In this document: one piece after another, positions 38,656-46,272 of the stretch | How positions within the stretch are numbered: the first letter of the stretch is position 1 | Layout of the letters: each line of letters opens with the position of its first letter | Assembly (NCBI RefSeq): GCF_004310685.1 | Contig: NZ_SISG01000001.1 | Span: 1,984,001-2,048,000 of the forward strand | Source of the DNA: Glaciihabitans arcticus | GTDB taxonomy: Bacteria > Actinomycetota > Actinomycetes > Actinomycetales > Microbacteriaceae | Reading direction: 5' to 3' | DNA length: 64,000 nucleotides | Position numbers and translations under genes: made by a program | Notes under the pieces: model-generated | Told to the model about the DNA's origin: nothing | The model's input: the letters and a program-made list of their open reading frames with translations, nothing else | Databases searched by the model: none

Positions 38656-39456
38656 TTACGCCTGGATACCGACGATCGGGTCGGTCGTGGGCTGCTCGGA
38701 GCCGCCCTTGGGTTCGATGGTCACACCGACGAGGTCGCCGGCCTGCATGTCGCCCTCGAGCACACGCCAGGTCTCGCCCGACTCGTCGACGGTGAACGTT
38801 CCCGCAGCGCGCGGGCCGCTCTCGCCGATGTACCAGAGCTCGTAGACCTTGTCGTCGGGAAGCGGCGCGAGGCCGTCCACGATAAGCGCAGCGGATGCCT
38901 GCTGGTTGGACCAGACGAGCGTCGCGGTGCCACCACCGGCGACCTCGGCGACAGCCTGCTGCGAGTCCTCGGCCGCCTTGATGGCGTTGAGCTCCTGCTC
39001 GGCCGCAGCCTGCTGCTGGGCCGGCACGACGACCGAGTTGACGAGCACGCCTCCCCCGATGAGCAGCGCTGCGGCTGCAGCCACCGACGTCATCGTGAGC
39101 ACCGTGCGGGAGAACCAGCGGGACTGGGCCTTTGTCTCGGTCGGGGTACTGAAGCGCGTGACATCCGGTCGAATGGATGCAACGGGCGCAACCACGGGCG
39201 ACAGCTGCGGAGTCTGGGCAATCTGGGCCATCAGGTTGAGCTTGAGCCCAGCGGACGGAACCACTGGATCAACGGCGAGACCGAGCAACACGGCGGTGTC
39301 CTTCAGTTCGGTGACCTCATTGAGAGTCGACTGGGCGTTCGGGAGGGTCGCCTCGAAGGCGTCACGCTCAGCGGGGTTGACCGCATTGAGTGCGTAGGCA
39401 CCCGAGATGTCAGTGACATCGGGTGTGAAGTTGTCGTCGTTCGAGTGCTTGCTCAT
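38656..39456 (-). CDS. rskA: RskA-type membrane anti-sigma factor
   Basis: 266 residues. The N-terminal cytosolic sigma-binding domain (about 1-80, DISGAYALNAVNPAERDAFEATLP) is followed by one membrane segment (about 119-140, VLTMTSVAAAAALLIGGGVLV) and an extracytoplasmic RskA domain (YELWYIGESGPRAAGTFTVD). It should hold the SigK-type sigma factor at the membrane until proteolysis releases it. Its ATG overlaps the sigma stop (ATGA). Confidence 0.9.
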   Translation of the reverse strand: MSKHSNDDNFTPDVTDISGAYALNAVNPAERDAFEATLPNAQSTLNEVTELKDTAVLLGLAVDPVVPSAGLKLNLMAQIAQTPQLSPVVAPVASIRPDVTRFSTPTETKAQSRWFSRTVLTMTSVAAAAALLIGGGVLVNSVVVPAQQQAAAEQELNAIKAAEDSQQAVAEVAGGGTATLVWSNQQASAALIVDGLAPLPDDKVYELWYIGESGPRAAGTFTVDESGETWRVLEGDMQAGDLVGVTIEPKGGSEQPTTDPIVGIQA

Positions 39457-40052
39457 GACGCCACCCCCAGTTCATCGCGCAGGCGGATCATGCCGTCTCG
39501 TACGCGGGTCTTGACCGTGCCGATGGGCACGCTCAGCAGCTCGGCTACCTCGCTGTGGCTGTATCCGCCGTAGTACGCGAGGGAGACCGCCTGGCGTTGT
39601 AATTCAGTGAGTCGCAACATGGCTTTTTCCACCCTCTCGTGCTCGATGCGCGTTTCGACTGTCTGCGACACGTTGTCATAGACAGGATTGAAATCCCTGA
39701 TACCGATCTTGACGTCCCGATCACGAGAGGACTGTGAAGCCCTCACGCGGTCGACCGCCCTGCGGTGCGCCATCGTCATGATCCATCCGACTGCGGCGCC
39801 CTTGCTCGAGTCGTATCGCGTTGCCGACTGCCAGATCTCGAGGAAGATCTCTTGCGTCACTTCCTCAGACTGCGCATGGTCACGCAGTAGCCGCTTCACG
39901 AGTCCCAGTACCCGCGGAGCCATCTGGTCGTACAGCAGGCCGAACGCAGCCTGGTCACCAGTCGCCACGCGCGCCAAAAGTTGATCTGGCGTTGCAGCAC
40001 CTTCGAAGATGTCCGGGTTGCTGTCGGTCTCGCGAGTCACGAGCTTAAGCAT
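39453..40052 (-). CDS. sigK: ECF RNA polymerase sigma factor, SigK-like
   Basis: 199 residues from the ATG at 40052; a GTG at 40070 is the alternative start. Region 2 reads YDQMAPRVLGLVKRLLRDHAQSEEVTQEIFLEIWQSATRYD with GWIMTMAHRRAVDRVR. Region 4 reads LTELQRQAVSLAYYGGYSHSEVAELLSVPIGTVKTRVRDGMIRLRD. Together with the RskA-type partner downstream this matches the SigK/RskA module known from mycobacteria. The target genes cannot be named from this window. Confidence 0.9.
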   Translation of the reverse strand: MLKLVTRETDSNPDIFEGAATPDQLLARVATGDQAAFGLLYDQMAPRVLGLVKRLLRDHAQSEEVTQEIFLEIWQSATRYDSSKGAAVGWIMTMAHRRAVDRVRASQSSRDRDVKIGIRDFNPVYDNVSQTVETRIEHERVEKAMLRLTELQRQAVSLAYYGGYSHSEVAELLSVPIGTVKTRVRDGMIRLRDELGVAS

Positions 40053-40157
40053 GTCAGTAGTTCGGGGCACTCCCCGTTAAGGATTGCTCTAGTCGGCAAT
40101 CTTTTCTGGCAACCGTTACATTCGGCGCCTTGTTCATTCGCGCCCGGGTGCAGAAAT

Positions 40158-40235
40158 GCCGGGCCGCAGAACGCCTCTCGGCGCAAGGCCGCTCGAAGCG
40201 GCTATTAGTGGAGCCCGGGGTTACTGCGGCCCGGC
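40158..40235. repeat. Structured intergenic inverted repeat upstream of sigK
   Basis: GCCGGGCCGCAG (40158-40169) pairs perfectly with CTGCGGCCCGGC (40224-40235). Inside is a second hairpin GCCGCT-CGA-AGCGGC (40188-40202). A T-rich stretch (TCGTTTATTTTA) follows the right arm on the plus strand. This could be a terminator or a small structured RNA. The 234-base gap holds no protein gene I can support. Confidence 0.4.
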
Positions 40236-40304
40236 TCGTTTATTTTACATACCCGTGCGGCCCGCACCCTCAGGTTCGCTGAGCGCTGATTGTTCGGGAT
40301 GTCC

Positions 40305-40934
40305 CTACTCGAGCGACCCGGCCCGATGCAGCCGCGCGGCAGCCGTGAGGTCCTCGCCCATCTCGGTGAAGCGCAGGGCCCTCGTCGTCAGCTCGGATCC
40401 ACGCTGCGGTGTGGTGACGTCGGCGTCATCCGCAATGCTCGTGGCCCCGGCGGACATCACCCGGCTGAACGCCGCGGCCCGATCGAGCGCCACGGCGAAG
40501 TCGCCCGTGAAGAGTCCCCTGAGGATCTGGTCCGCGAGAGCCGTGATCTCCTCGGGTCCGGTGGGCATCGGGGCACCCGCAACAGCGGCATCGATGGTGG
40601 CGAGCACCTCGGAGCCCCGTTGGAACAGGTAGCTCGTTGCATCCGGGTCCTGTCGAATGAGAACACGGATCAAGTAGATGCGCCAGAGCGCGCCGGGGAG
40701 GCTCTTGGGGCTCGACCGTGCCCACAGCTCGGCGAGCGCGTCGACGCCGTGCTGGTCGGTGTAGGCGACCAGGCGCTCGACGACGGCGGGATCGTCGGTG
40801 TCGCGCGCGCGGTCGACGAGCGCGTGCGCGGAGTCATGCGCGATGCGCATGATGACCGCGGGATCCTCGCCACCTTCGAAGGTGTCGAACTTGTCGCCGG
40901 AGTACTGCGTCGGCTTATGGAACTCATCGGTCAT
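40305..40934 (-). CDS. Conserved hypothetical protein of Microbacteriaceae type
   Basis: 209 residues, mostly helical: PAVIMRIAHDSAHALVDRARDTDDPAVVERLVAYTDQHGVDALAELWARSSPKSLPGALWRIYLIRVLIRQDP. No catalytic motif, signal peptide or membrane segment. I recall homologs in related genomes sometimes mislabelled as an RNA polymerase subunit, but nothing supports that name here. It is divergent from the tRNA-Lys gene. Confidence 0.65.
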   Translation of the reverse strand: MTDEFHKPTQYSGDKFDTFEGGEDPAVIMRIAHDSAHALVDRARDTDDPAVVERLVAYTDQHGVDALAELWARSSPKSLPGALWRIYLIRVLIRQDPDATSYLFQRGSEVLATIDAAVAGAPMPTGPEEITALADQILRGLFTGDFAVALDRAAAFSRVMSAGATSIADDADVTTPQRGSELTTRALRFTEMGEDLTAAARLHRAGSLE

Positions 40935-40958
40935 CAGTACACGCTACATTTAATGCGC

Positions 40959-41031
40959 GGGCCTCTAGCTCAGTTGGTAGAGCATCGGACTTTTAATCCG
41001 CGGGTCGCGGGTTCGAGCCCCGCGGGGCCCA
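40959..41031 (+). tRNA. tRNA-Lys (UUU anticodon)
   Basis: A complete cloverleaf: acceptor GGGCCTC pairs with GGGGCCC; D-arm GCTC/GAGC; anticodon loop CTTTTAA with TTT at 40992-40994; T-arm GCGGG-TTCGAGC-CCCGC; discriminator A at 41031. The genome encodes ACCG after the stem, so the CCA end is added after transcription. Confidence 0.97.
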
Positions 41032-41080
41032 CCGTGTGTGTTGTCGTTATCCCCCGGCGCGGGCCGATCCGCGTCAGCGC

Positions 41081-41560
41081 TCAGACCGCGGGGGCGGCGA
41101 GGTCGACGACGTCCACCGCGGCGGTCATCGACGCGAGGAAGCCGGTCACGAGGGCGGCATCCTCGTCACTCAGGCTGCGGGCGACCGCGATCATGCGCGC
41201 ATGCATCGCACCAAGTGTGCCGCGCACCTCGTCGTCTGAGTCGGCCGTCGCGGTGACCAGGTTGCTGCGACGATCGGCGGGATCCTGGGTGCGCAGCACG
41301 TGTCCGCTCTTCGTGAGCCGGTCAAGCAGCGAGGTGACCGAGGCCGAGCTCATGCTGAGGTGGTCGCCGAGCTCGCGGCCCGACACAGAACGGGCGTCAT
41401 TCTGCGCCCTGAGCAGGAATCGCAGCGCGCGCAGGTCCGTCGCGCCTATGCCCATGGCGACGCCGGCGCGCAGGCGCATCGATTCCTCGGCTGCACGGTA
41501 GTTCAGCAGAGCGTGGATGACGTCCGCCGGATCACCCGTGAGCGCACGAAAAGGCGTCAC
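41081..41560 (-). CDS. MarR-family regulator, second of a tandem paralogous pair
   Basis: 159 residues. Winged helix: TDLRALRFLLRAQNDARSVSGRELGDHLSMSSASVTSLLDRLTKSGHVLRTQDPADRRSNLV. It aligns along its whole length with the protein encoded just upstream (shared YRAAE, SSAS-T-LLDRL-SG and DRR motifs). The GTG start at 41560 overlaps the upstream stop (GTGA), and the longer frame beyond it is a shadow. The pair could form heterodimers. Ligand unknown. Confidence 0.85.
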   Translation of the reverse strand: MTPFRALTGDPADVIHALLNYRAAEESMRLRAGVAMGIGATDLRALRFLLRAQNDARSVSGRELGDHLSMSSASVTSLLDRLTKSGHVLRTQDPADRRSNLVTATADSDDEVRGTLGAMHARMIAVARSLSDEDAALVTGFLASMTAAVDVVDLAAPAV

Positions 41561-42090
41561 GCCTGCGGAGCACTGCTCCCGGTGACGACGTGCGAGTCGA
41601 TTTCGTCTACCGCCGAACGCATGTTCTCGAGAAACTGGATGACGGTCAGCGCCTGCTCGTGGCTGAGCGTATTCGCCACCTCGACCATGCGCTCGGGAAC
41701 CTCCCCGAGGGCGGCCTGCACCTCGGCGTCCGTGGTCGCGGTGGGAACGAGGATGAGAGCCCGACGATCGAAGGGGCTGTTCTCGCGACGCATCTGTCCG
41801 CTGCGCTCGAGTCGGTCGAGCAGCACAGTGGTCGAAGCGCTGGAGATGCCAAGATAGCGCGTCAGTTCCTTCGGGCCGATCGACCTGCCGTCGCGCTGCG
41901 CCATGATCACGTAGCGGAGGGCGAGGAGGTCGTTCTCTCCCATGCCCATCGAGGTCTGGGTGCGACGCTGCATGGCCGTCTCGGCCGCACGATAGGTGCG
42001 CATCGCGTCGAGAACCGCGACACTGCGCTGTTTTTCCGAGTTCTCGGGAAACCAGTAGCGCGTTTCGACGTGCTGTTCCGGTTCGGCCAT
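41557..42090 (-). CDS. MarR-family regulator, first of a tandem paralogous pair
   Basis: 177 residues. Winged helix: ENDLLALRYVIMAQRDGRSIGPKELTRYLGISSASTTVLLDRLERSGQMRRENSPFDRRALIL. The N-terminal 20 residues (MAEPEQHVETRYWFPENSEK) are an extension not shared with its paralog. It faces two small genes across a 150-base, AT-rich gap full of palindromes, the expected position for an autoregulating MarR repressor. Confidence 0.87.
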   Translation of the reverse strand: MAEPEQHVETRYWFPENSEKQRSVAVLDAMRTYRAAETAMQRRTQTSMGMGENDLLALRYVIMAQRDGRSIGPKELTRYLGISSASTTVLLDRLERSGQMRRENSPFDRRALILVPTATTDAEVQAALGEVPERMVEVANTLSHEQALTVIQFLENMRSAVDEIDSHVVTGSSAPQA

Positions 42091-42100
42091 TTCGCAATGC

Positions 42101-42226
42101 TAGTTCAACTAACAAGTTGTTTGGCGAATTGACGGTTATATCCCGGCTTCGCAAAAAGTCAACCAATTGCGAGGAAAAACAATTTCTGTACATTAATACT
42201 AGACAAACTAACTAATAGTTCAGCTA
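42101..42226. promoter_or_regulatory. Cluster of probable MarR operators
   Basis: Palindromes of one consensus flank the divergent promoters: TAGTT-C-AACTA (42101-42111), AACAA-G-TTGTT (42111-42121), AACTA-N5-TAGTT (42206-42220) and TAGTT-C-AGCTA (42216-42226). The gap is markedly AT-rich against its neighbours. One site is next to each start codon, so repression of both directions is likely. Confidence 0.65.
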
Positions 42227-42240
42227 ACGAACAGGACAGC

Positions 42241-42549
42241 ATGATCACCCCCGCAGCTCCCACCCGAGGCTCGCAAGCCGTCGTGTGGTCGAGCCCCGAT
42301 GCCGGACTCTGGGTCGCCTCAACCCAAGGTGACTACGCCGGCATGATCGAGTTCGCCGACGGGCGCTTCGTCGTGACCGACGCCACCGGCCGCGCGGTCG
42401 GAACCGCCACGAGCATCCCACTCGCCAAGCTCGCGCTCGCGGCCGGAACGCCGATCGACAACCGAACCGGCGTTCTGTCCGGACCCCTCTCCCTCATCTC
42501 CCGAATCACGCGCCCGGCCTACCGCCGGGGCGGCGCGAACGTCGCCTGA
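42241..42549 (+). CDS. Orphan small protein A, paralog of the next gene
   Basis: 102 residues. Core: GLWVASTQGDYAGMIEFADGRFVVTDATGRAVGTATSIPLAKLALA, then a basic tail (ITRPAYRRGGANVA). The pattern W(V/I)xxxxGxxxGM(I/V)E is shared with the following 72-residue protein, so both likely derive from one small beta-domain. No known family. It begins right after the MarR operators; GAACAGGA gives a weak ribosome site. Confidence 0.6.
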   Translation: MITPAAPTRGSQAVVWSSPDAGLWVASTQGDYAGMIEFADGRFVVTDATGRAVGTATSIPLAKLALAAGTPIDNRTGVLSGPLSLISRITRPAYRRGGANVA

Positions 42550-42581
42550 CCTGCCCTTCTACAAGCGATAAGGACCCCATC

Positions 42582-42800
42582 ATGAGCACCACGATCACCG
42601 CACCCACCACCACCGACGTCGAGTGGACCGAGACTGACGCGGTCAAGTCCGCCGTCTGGATCGGCCGCTATCGCGGCGTCTTCATCGGCATGGTCGAGCA
42701 CCGCGAGCCCGAGGGCTTCACGGCAACGACTCACCGTGGTCGCGGCCTCGGCAACTTCCCGACGCTCGAAGACGCGCAGCACTCCTTCTACAAGGTCTGA
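42582..42800 (+). CDS. Orphan small protein B, paralog of the previous gene
   Basis: 72 residues: AVWIGRYRGVFIGMVEHREPEGFTATTHRGRGLGNFPTLEDAQHSFYKV. A small alpha/beta domain with a C-terminal helix, aligned with protein A from the conserved Trp to the end. Same-strand spacing (32 bases) and shared operators imply an operon. The 3' end overlaps the convergent aldo/keto reductase gene by 13 bases. Function unknown. Confidence 0.6.
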   Translation: MSTTITAPTTTDVEWTETDAVKSAVWIGRYRGVFIGMVEHREPEGFTATTHRGRGLGNFPTLEDAQHSFYKV

Positions 42801-43744
42801 GCCTCGAGCTCGGCCCACGCCGCCTCATTGACCCCGCGCTCGTACAGTTCGACGTTCGACGTCACCTGCTGTGCGTTGCGCATCCCGATGGCGATGCTGA
42901 CCACCTGCGAGTTGCGCAGTGGGAAGGCCAGGGCAGCCTGCGGTAGCGTTGCGCCGTGCGATTCGGCACTATCGGCGAGGCGATTGGCCCGAGCGATCAC
43001 GTCTGCCGTTGCCGGCAGATAGTTGTACATCGCCGTGGGTTTCGGTCGGTCGGCCGAGAGCAGCCCCGAGTTGAAGACGCCGACCGCGACGATCGACTTC
43101 TCCCCCGCCGCCTCGAAGACCTCATCAGCCCCGCGCTGCTCGAGCAGCGTGTAGCGGCCGGCGAGCATGGCGAGGTCGACGTCCGACTCGCGGAAGAGCT
43201 GCGCAACCGCGGAGGCGGAGTTGGATCCGATGCCGACGGCACGCACCACGCCCTGGTCGCGCAACTCGATGAGCGCCGCGGCACCCGTGGCCGCGGCATC
43301 CGGAATCTCACTCGCGTCGGGGTCGTGCAGGTAGAGGATGTCGATGTAGTCGGTGTCGAGACGCGCGAGCGAGGCCTCGACCGATCGCAGGACGCCGTCC
43401 CGCGTGAAGTCCCATTCGCGCCGTAGATCCCCGGGCACGATGAAGCCGTCGTCGTCAAACTCCGTCGGGTTCTCGTTCGGCACGATCAGGCGCCCGACCT
43501 TGGAGGAGATCACGTAGTCGCCGCGCGCGTGCGACGACAGCGCTGCGCCGAGGCGACGCTCCGAGAGGCCGAGGCCGTAGTGCGGGGCTGTGTCGAAGTA
43601 GCGGATGCCGCTCTCCCACGCCTGCGCCACGCTGGCCGCGGCGTCCTCGTCGCTGGTCACCGAGTAGAGGTTGCCGAGCGACGCTCCCCCGAAGGCGATT
43701 TCGGTGAGCCGGATGTCGGTGCCGTGAACCAGCCGGTCACGCAT
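42788..43744 (-). CDS. Aldo/keto reductase, probable L-fucose (D-threo-aldose) 1-dehydrogenase
   Basis: 318 residues of the AKR superfamily. Catalytic residues: Asp and Tyr in YFDTAPHYGLGLSERRLG, Lys in VISSKVGR and His in DILYLHDPD. The group includes D-threo-aldose 1-dehydrogenase. Being last in a lactonase-SDR-FAH gene run, it would oxidise L-fucose to the lactone. ATG at 43744 overlaps the lactonase stop by 8 bases. Enzyme family is certain; substrate is inferred from context. Confidence 0.82.
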   Translation of the reverse strand: MRDRLVHGTDIRLTEIAFGGASLGNLYSVTSDEDAAASVAQAWESGIRYFDTAPHYGLGLSERRLGAALSSHARGDYVISSKVGRLIVPNENPTEFDDDGFIVPGDLRREWDFTRDGVLRSVEASLARLDTDYIDILYLHDPDASEIPDAAATGAAALIELRDQGVVRAVGIGSNSASAVAQLFRESDVDLAMLAGRYTLLEQRGADEVFEAAGEKSIVAVGVFNSGLLSADRPKPTAMYNYLPATADVIARANRLADSAESHGATLPQAALAFPLRNSQVVSIAIGMRNAQQVTSNVELYERGVNEAAWAELEAQTL

Positions 43745-44561
43745 GCTGATCCCCCAGGTAGACGCGGGCAGCGTTTCCACCGAGCACGGCGGCATGGTGT
43801 TCGGTGGGGATGAGCTCGCGCACGATCTCGATCCAGCTCGGCGCTTTCGATGCGAGCAGCAGCAGCGGCCAGTCGGTTCCGAACAGCAGACGCTGCGCAC
43901 CGAACAGGTCGAGCGCGTACTCGACCGACCCGCGCAGGTCGTCGATGGTCCAGTCGCTCCAGTTCGTCTGCAGCGTGATGCCGGAAAGCTTGGTGACCAC
44001 ATTCGGCAGCTCGGCGAGCAGGGCGAGGTCGCGACGCCAGGCGGCCAGGTCGGAGCTCGCGATCGGTGGGTTGCCGAGGTGATCCAGAACGAACGTGACC
44101 GAGGGATGTGCTGCAGCGGCGGCGGCCGCCGACTTCAGCTGCGGCGCGTGCACCACGAGGTCGAAGGGAACATCGAGGGCGTCGAGATCGACGGTCGGCC
44201 GCGTCAGCCACGAGGGATCGGGATCGACGTGCGCCAGATGCCGGATGCCGACGAGCTTCTCGCCGCCGGGCAGCGCGCGGAGCGAGGCGAGCTGGCCCGC
44301 GACATCGCCCTCGAGCTCGATCCATCCCACGACGCCGACCACGGACGGGTGAGAGGCGGCGGCCAGCAGGTCGAGCGTCTCCTGGGCGGTGTTGACCGAC
44401 TGCACGAGGATCGTGCCGTCGATCCCCGCGGCCGACTGCAGGGCGATGAGGTCGTCGACCCAGAAGTCCCGGTCGATCGCCGGCATCGACGCGGGGTCGA
44501 TCCAGTCCTGGGGCGTGCGCGCACGCTGCCAGAGGTGGGCGTGCGCGTCGAGAATGGTCAT
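43737..44561 (-). CDS. Amidohydrolase, probable L-fucono-lactonase
   Basis: 274 residues of the amidohydrolase_2 (COG3618) TIM-barrel group: ILDAHAHLW, HLAHVDPD, FVLDHLGNPP and LLFGTDWPLLL. Members of this group hydrolyse sugar-acid lactones such as L-fuconolactone or L-rhamnonolactone. It lies between the AKR and SDR genes, with an 8-base and a 1-base overlap, fitting step two of the non-phosphorylative L-fucose pathway. Confidence 0.82.
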   Translation of the reverse strand: MTILDAHAHLWQRARTPQDWIDPASMPAIDRDFWVDDLIALQSAAGIDGTILVQSVNTAQETLDLLAAASHPSVVGVVGWIELEGDVAGQLASLRALPGGEKLVGIRHLAHVDPDPSWLTRPTVDLDALDVPFDLVVHAPQLKSAAAAAAAHPSVTFVLDHLGNPPIASSDLAAWRRDLALLAELPNVVTKLSGITLQTNWSDWTIDDLRGSVEYALDLFGAQRLLFGTDWPLLLLASKAPSWIEIVRELIPTEHHAAVLGGNAARVYLGDQHA

Positions 44562-45319
44562 CAGTCCGCGATCGGGCGCAGACGGAGTTCCTGCATACCG
44601 CCGTCGACGGCGATGCTCGTGCCGGTGGTCGACTTGTTGCGCGGGTTCGCGAGGTAGGCGATGGCTTCGGCGATCTCGATCGGGTCGACGAGGCGCCCGT
44701 GCGGCTGGCGCGCGGCAAGGGCAGCCCGCTCGGCGGACGGATCGCTGGCCGAGCTGAGCAGTCGGCCCACCCACGGGGTGTCGGCGGTTCCCGGGTTGAC
44801 CGCATTGACGCGGATGCCCTCGCGCAGGTGGTCGGCGGCCATTGCGCGGGTCAGGGACAGCACCGCGCCCTTCGACGCGCTGTACAGGGCTCGCAACGGA
44901 AGTCCCGCCGTGGCGGCGATGGATGACGTATTGACGATCGCCGCGTTCGACGACGCGCGCAGGTACGGCAGCGCCGCGCTCGCAACACGGGCCATTCCGG
45001 TGACGTTGATGCTGAACACCCGGGCCCACTCCGCCTCGTCGACGGTCTCGACAGAGCCCTGGGCACCGATGCCCGCGTTGTTCACCACGATGTCGATGCC
45101 GCCGAGCTCGGAGGCGACCGACTCGATTGCCGCGGTGACGGAGGCCAGATCGGACACATCCGCCTTCACGGCCAAGGCCGACGGGTTCGCGCCGTCGATG
45201 TTCAGGTCGAGGATGGCCACGCGCGCGCCGCCCTCGAGCAGGCGTGTCACGACCGCGGCACCGATTCCGGCAGCACCGCCGGTGACGACCGCTACGAGGC
45301 CGTCGAAGTCGCCGCTCAT
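44561..45319 (-). CDS. SDR dehydrogenase, probable 2-keto-3-deoxy-L-fuconate dehydrogenase
   Basis: 252 residues of the classical short-chain type: TGGAAGIGAAVV, NNAGIGAQG, Ser in NTSSIAATAG, YSASKGAVLSL. By gene context it would oxidise C4 of 2-keto-3-deoxy-fuconate before cleavage by the FAH enzyme encoded just upstream (ATGA overlap). An alternative is an aldose dehydrogenase for the first step. Confidence 0.8.
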   Translation of the reverse strand: MSGDFDGLVAVVTGGAAGIGAAVVTRLLEGGARVAILDLNIDGANPSALAVKADVSDLASVTAAIESVASELGGIDIVVNNAGIGAQGSVETVDEAEWARVFSINVTGMARVASAALPYLRASSNAAIVNTSSIAATAGLPLRALYSASKGAVLSLTRAMAADHLREGIRVNAVNPGTADTPWVGRLLSSASDPSAERAALAARQPHGRLVDPIEIAEAIAYLANPRNKSTTGTSIAVDGGMQELRLRPIAD

Positions 45320-46158
45320 GCCTGGCCCATGACCTGGCGCTGGCGGCCGAGTCCCTCGATCTCGATCTCCACGACGTCGCCTTCCGTGAGGTACGGGAAG
45401 CGTCCCGACAGCGCGACGCCTTCGGGCGTCCCCGTCATGATGACATCCCCGGCCTCGAGAGCGAGGAACTGGCTCAGGTGCCAGACGATGAAGTCGACGT
45501 TGAAGATGAGGTCTGCGGTCGACGAATCCTGTCGGATCTCGCCATTGACCCAGCTGCGCAGGCGCAGGTCGGTCGAGTCGACCTCGTCGGCCGTGACGAG
45601 ATACGGGCCGAGGGGGCTGAAGCCGGGAGCCGACTTGCCTTTGCTCCACTGTCCGCCCGATACCTCGATCTGGAACTCCCGCTCGGAGAGGTCGTTGGCG
45701 ACCGTGTAGCCGGCGATGTGCTTGCGCGAGTCAACGGGCGAGTCGAGGTAGAGAGCGCGTTCGCCGATCACCACGGCGAGCTCGACCTCCCAGTCGGTCT
45801 TCGAGCTCTTGCGGGGAATGTCGACGATGTCGTTGGGGCCACCGACCGTGTTCGGCGTCTTGAGGAAGATCACGGGCGACGCCGGCGGCTGTGCGCCGGA
45901 CTCGGCGGCATGAGCCGCGTAGTTGAGACCCACGCAGATGATCGCGCTCGGGCGCACGACCGGGGCGCCGACCCGAAGGGATGCAGCGTCGGCGAGCTCG
46001 GGGAGCGAGTCGACGGATGCGGCGATTCTCGCGAGCCCCTCGTTCGACAGGGCGTCAGCGTTGATGTCGGTGACGACTCCGCGCAGATCGAGATAGCGGT
46101 CTTCGTGAAGCAGTACCGGGATTTCGCTTCCCGGGTCGCCCAGACGTGCCAGTTTCAC
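45316..46158 (-). CDS. FAH-family hydrolase, probable 2,4-diketo-3-deoxy-L-fuconate hydrolase
   Basis: 280 residues: VGLNYAAHAAESG, the metal-binding WEVELAVVIG, GKSAPGFSPLGPYLV and GDVIMTGTPEGV. In the L-fucose pathway this family yields pyruvate and L-lactate. GTG at 46158 is chosen since GGAGG lies four bases upstream. It is the first gene of the minus-strand operon and divergent from the enolase-family gene. Confidence 0.83.
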   Translation of the reverse strand: MKLARLGDPGSEIPVLLHEDRYLDLRGVVTDINADALSNEGLARIAASVDSLPELADAASLRVGAPVVRPSAIICVGLNYAAHAAESGAQPPASPVIFLKTPNTVGGPNDIVDIPRKSSKTDWEVELAVVIGERALYLDSPVDSRKHIAGYTVANDLSEREFQIEVSGGQWSKGKSAPGFSPLGPYLVTADEVDSTDLRLRSWVNGEIRQDSSTADLIFNVDFIVWHLSQFLALEAGDVIMTGTPEGVALSGRFPYLTEGDVVEIEIEGLGRQRQVMGQA

Positions 46159-46206
46159 AGTTCCTCCTTGAACGTGTCCCACCGATTCGAGACCCTGGGG
46201 ACAATC

Positions 46207-46238
46207 ATACGTCAATGACATATGATGTATGTTGTTTG
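46207..46238. promoter_or_regulatory. Operator/promoter motif between the FAH and enolase genes
   Basis: ATACGTCA (46207-46214) is followed by ACATA-N5-TATGT (46218-46232), and the 16-mer TGATGTATGTTGTTTG (46223-46238) recurs with one change at 52838. Both lie about 35-50 bases before a start region with the leader CATCAAGG/CATCAAAGG. It is a probable GntR operator overlapping an extended -10 (TGatgTATGTT). Confidence 0.6.
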
Positions 46239-46272
46239 AACTTTCCGGAAATTGCTACGCATCAAGGACGAT

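Noticed and set aside
41081-42193. 370-codon minus-strand frame covering both MarR genes
   Set aside because: Only its last 159 codons are MarR-like; the rest is an off-frame reading of the other MarR gene and the operator region.
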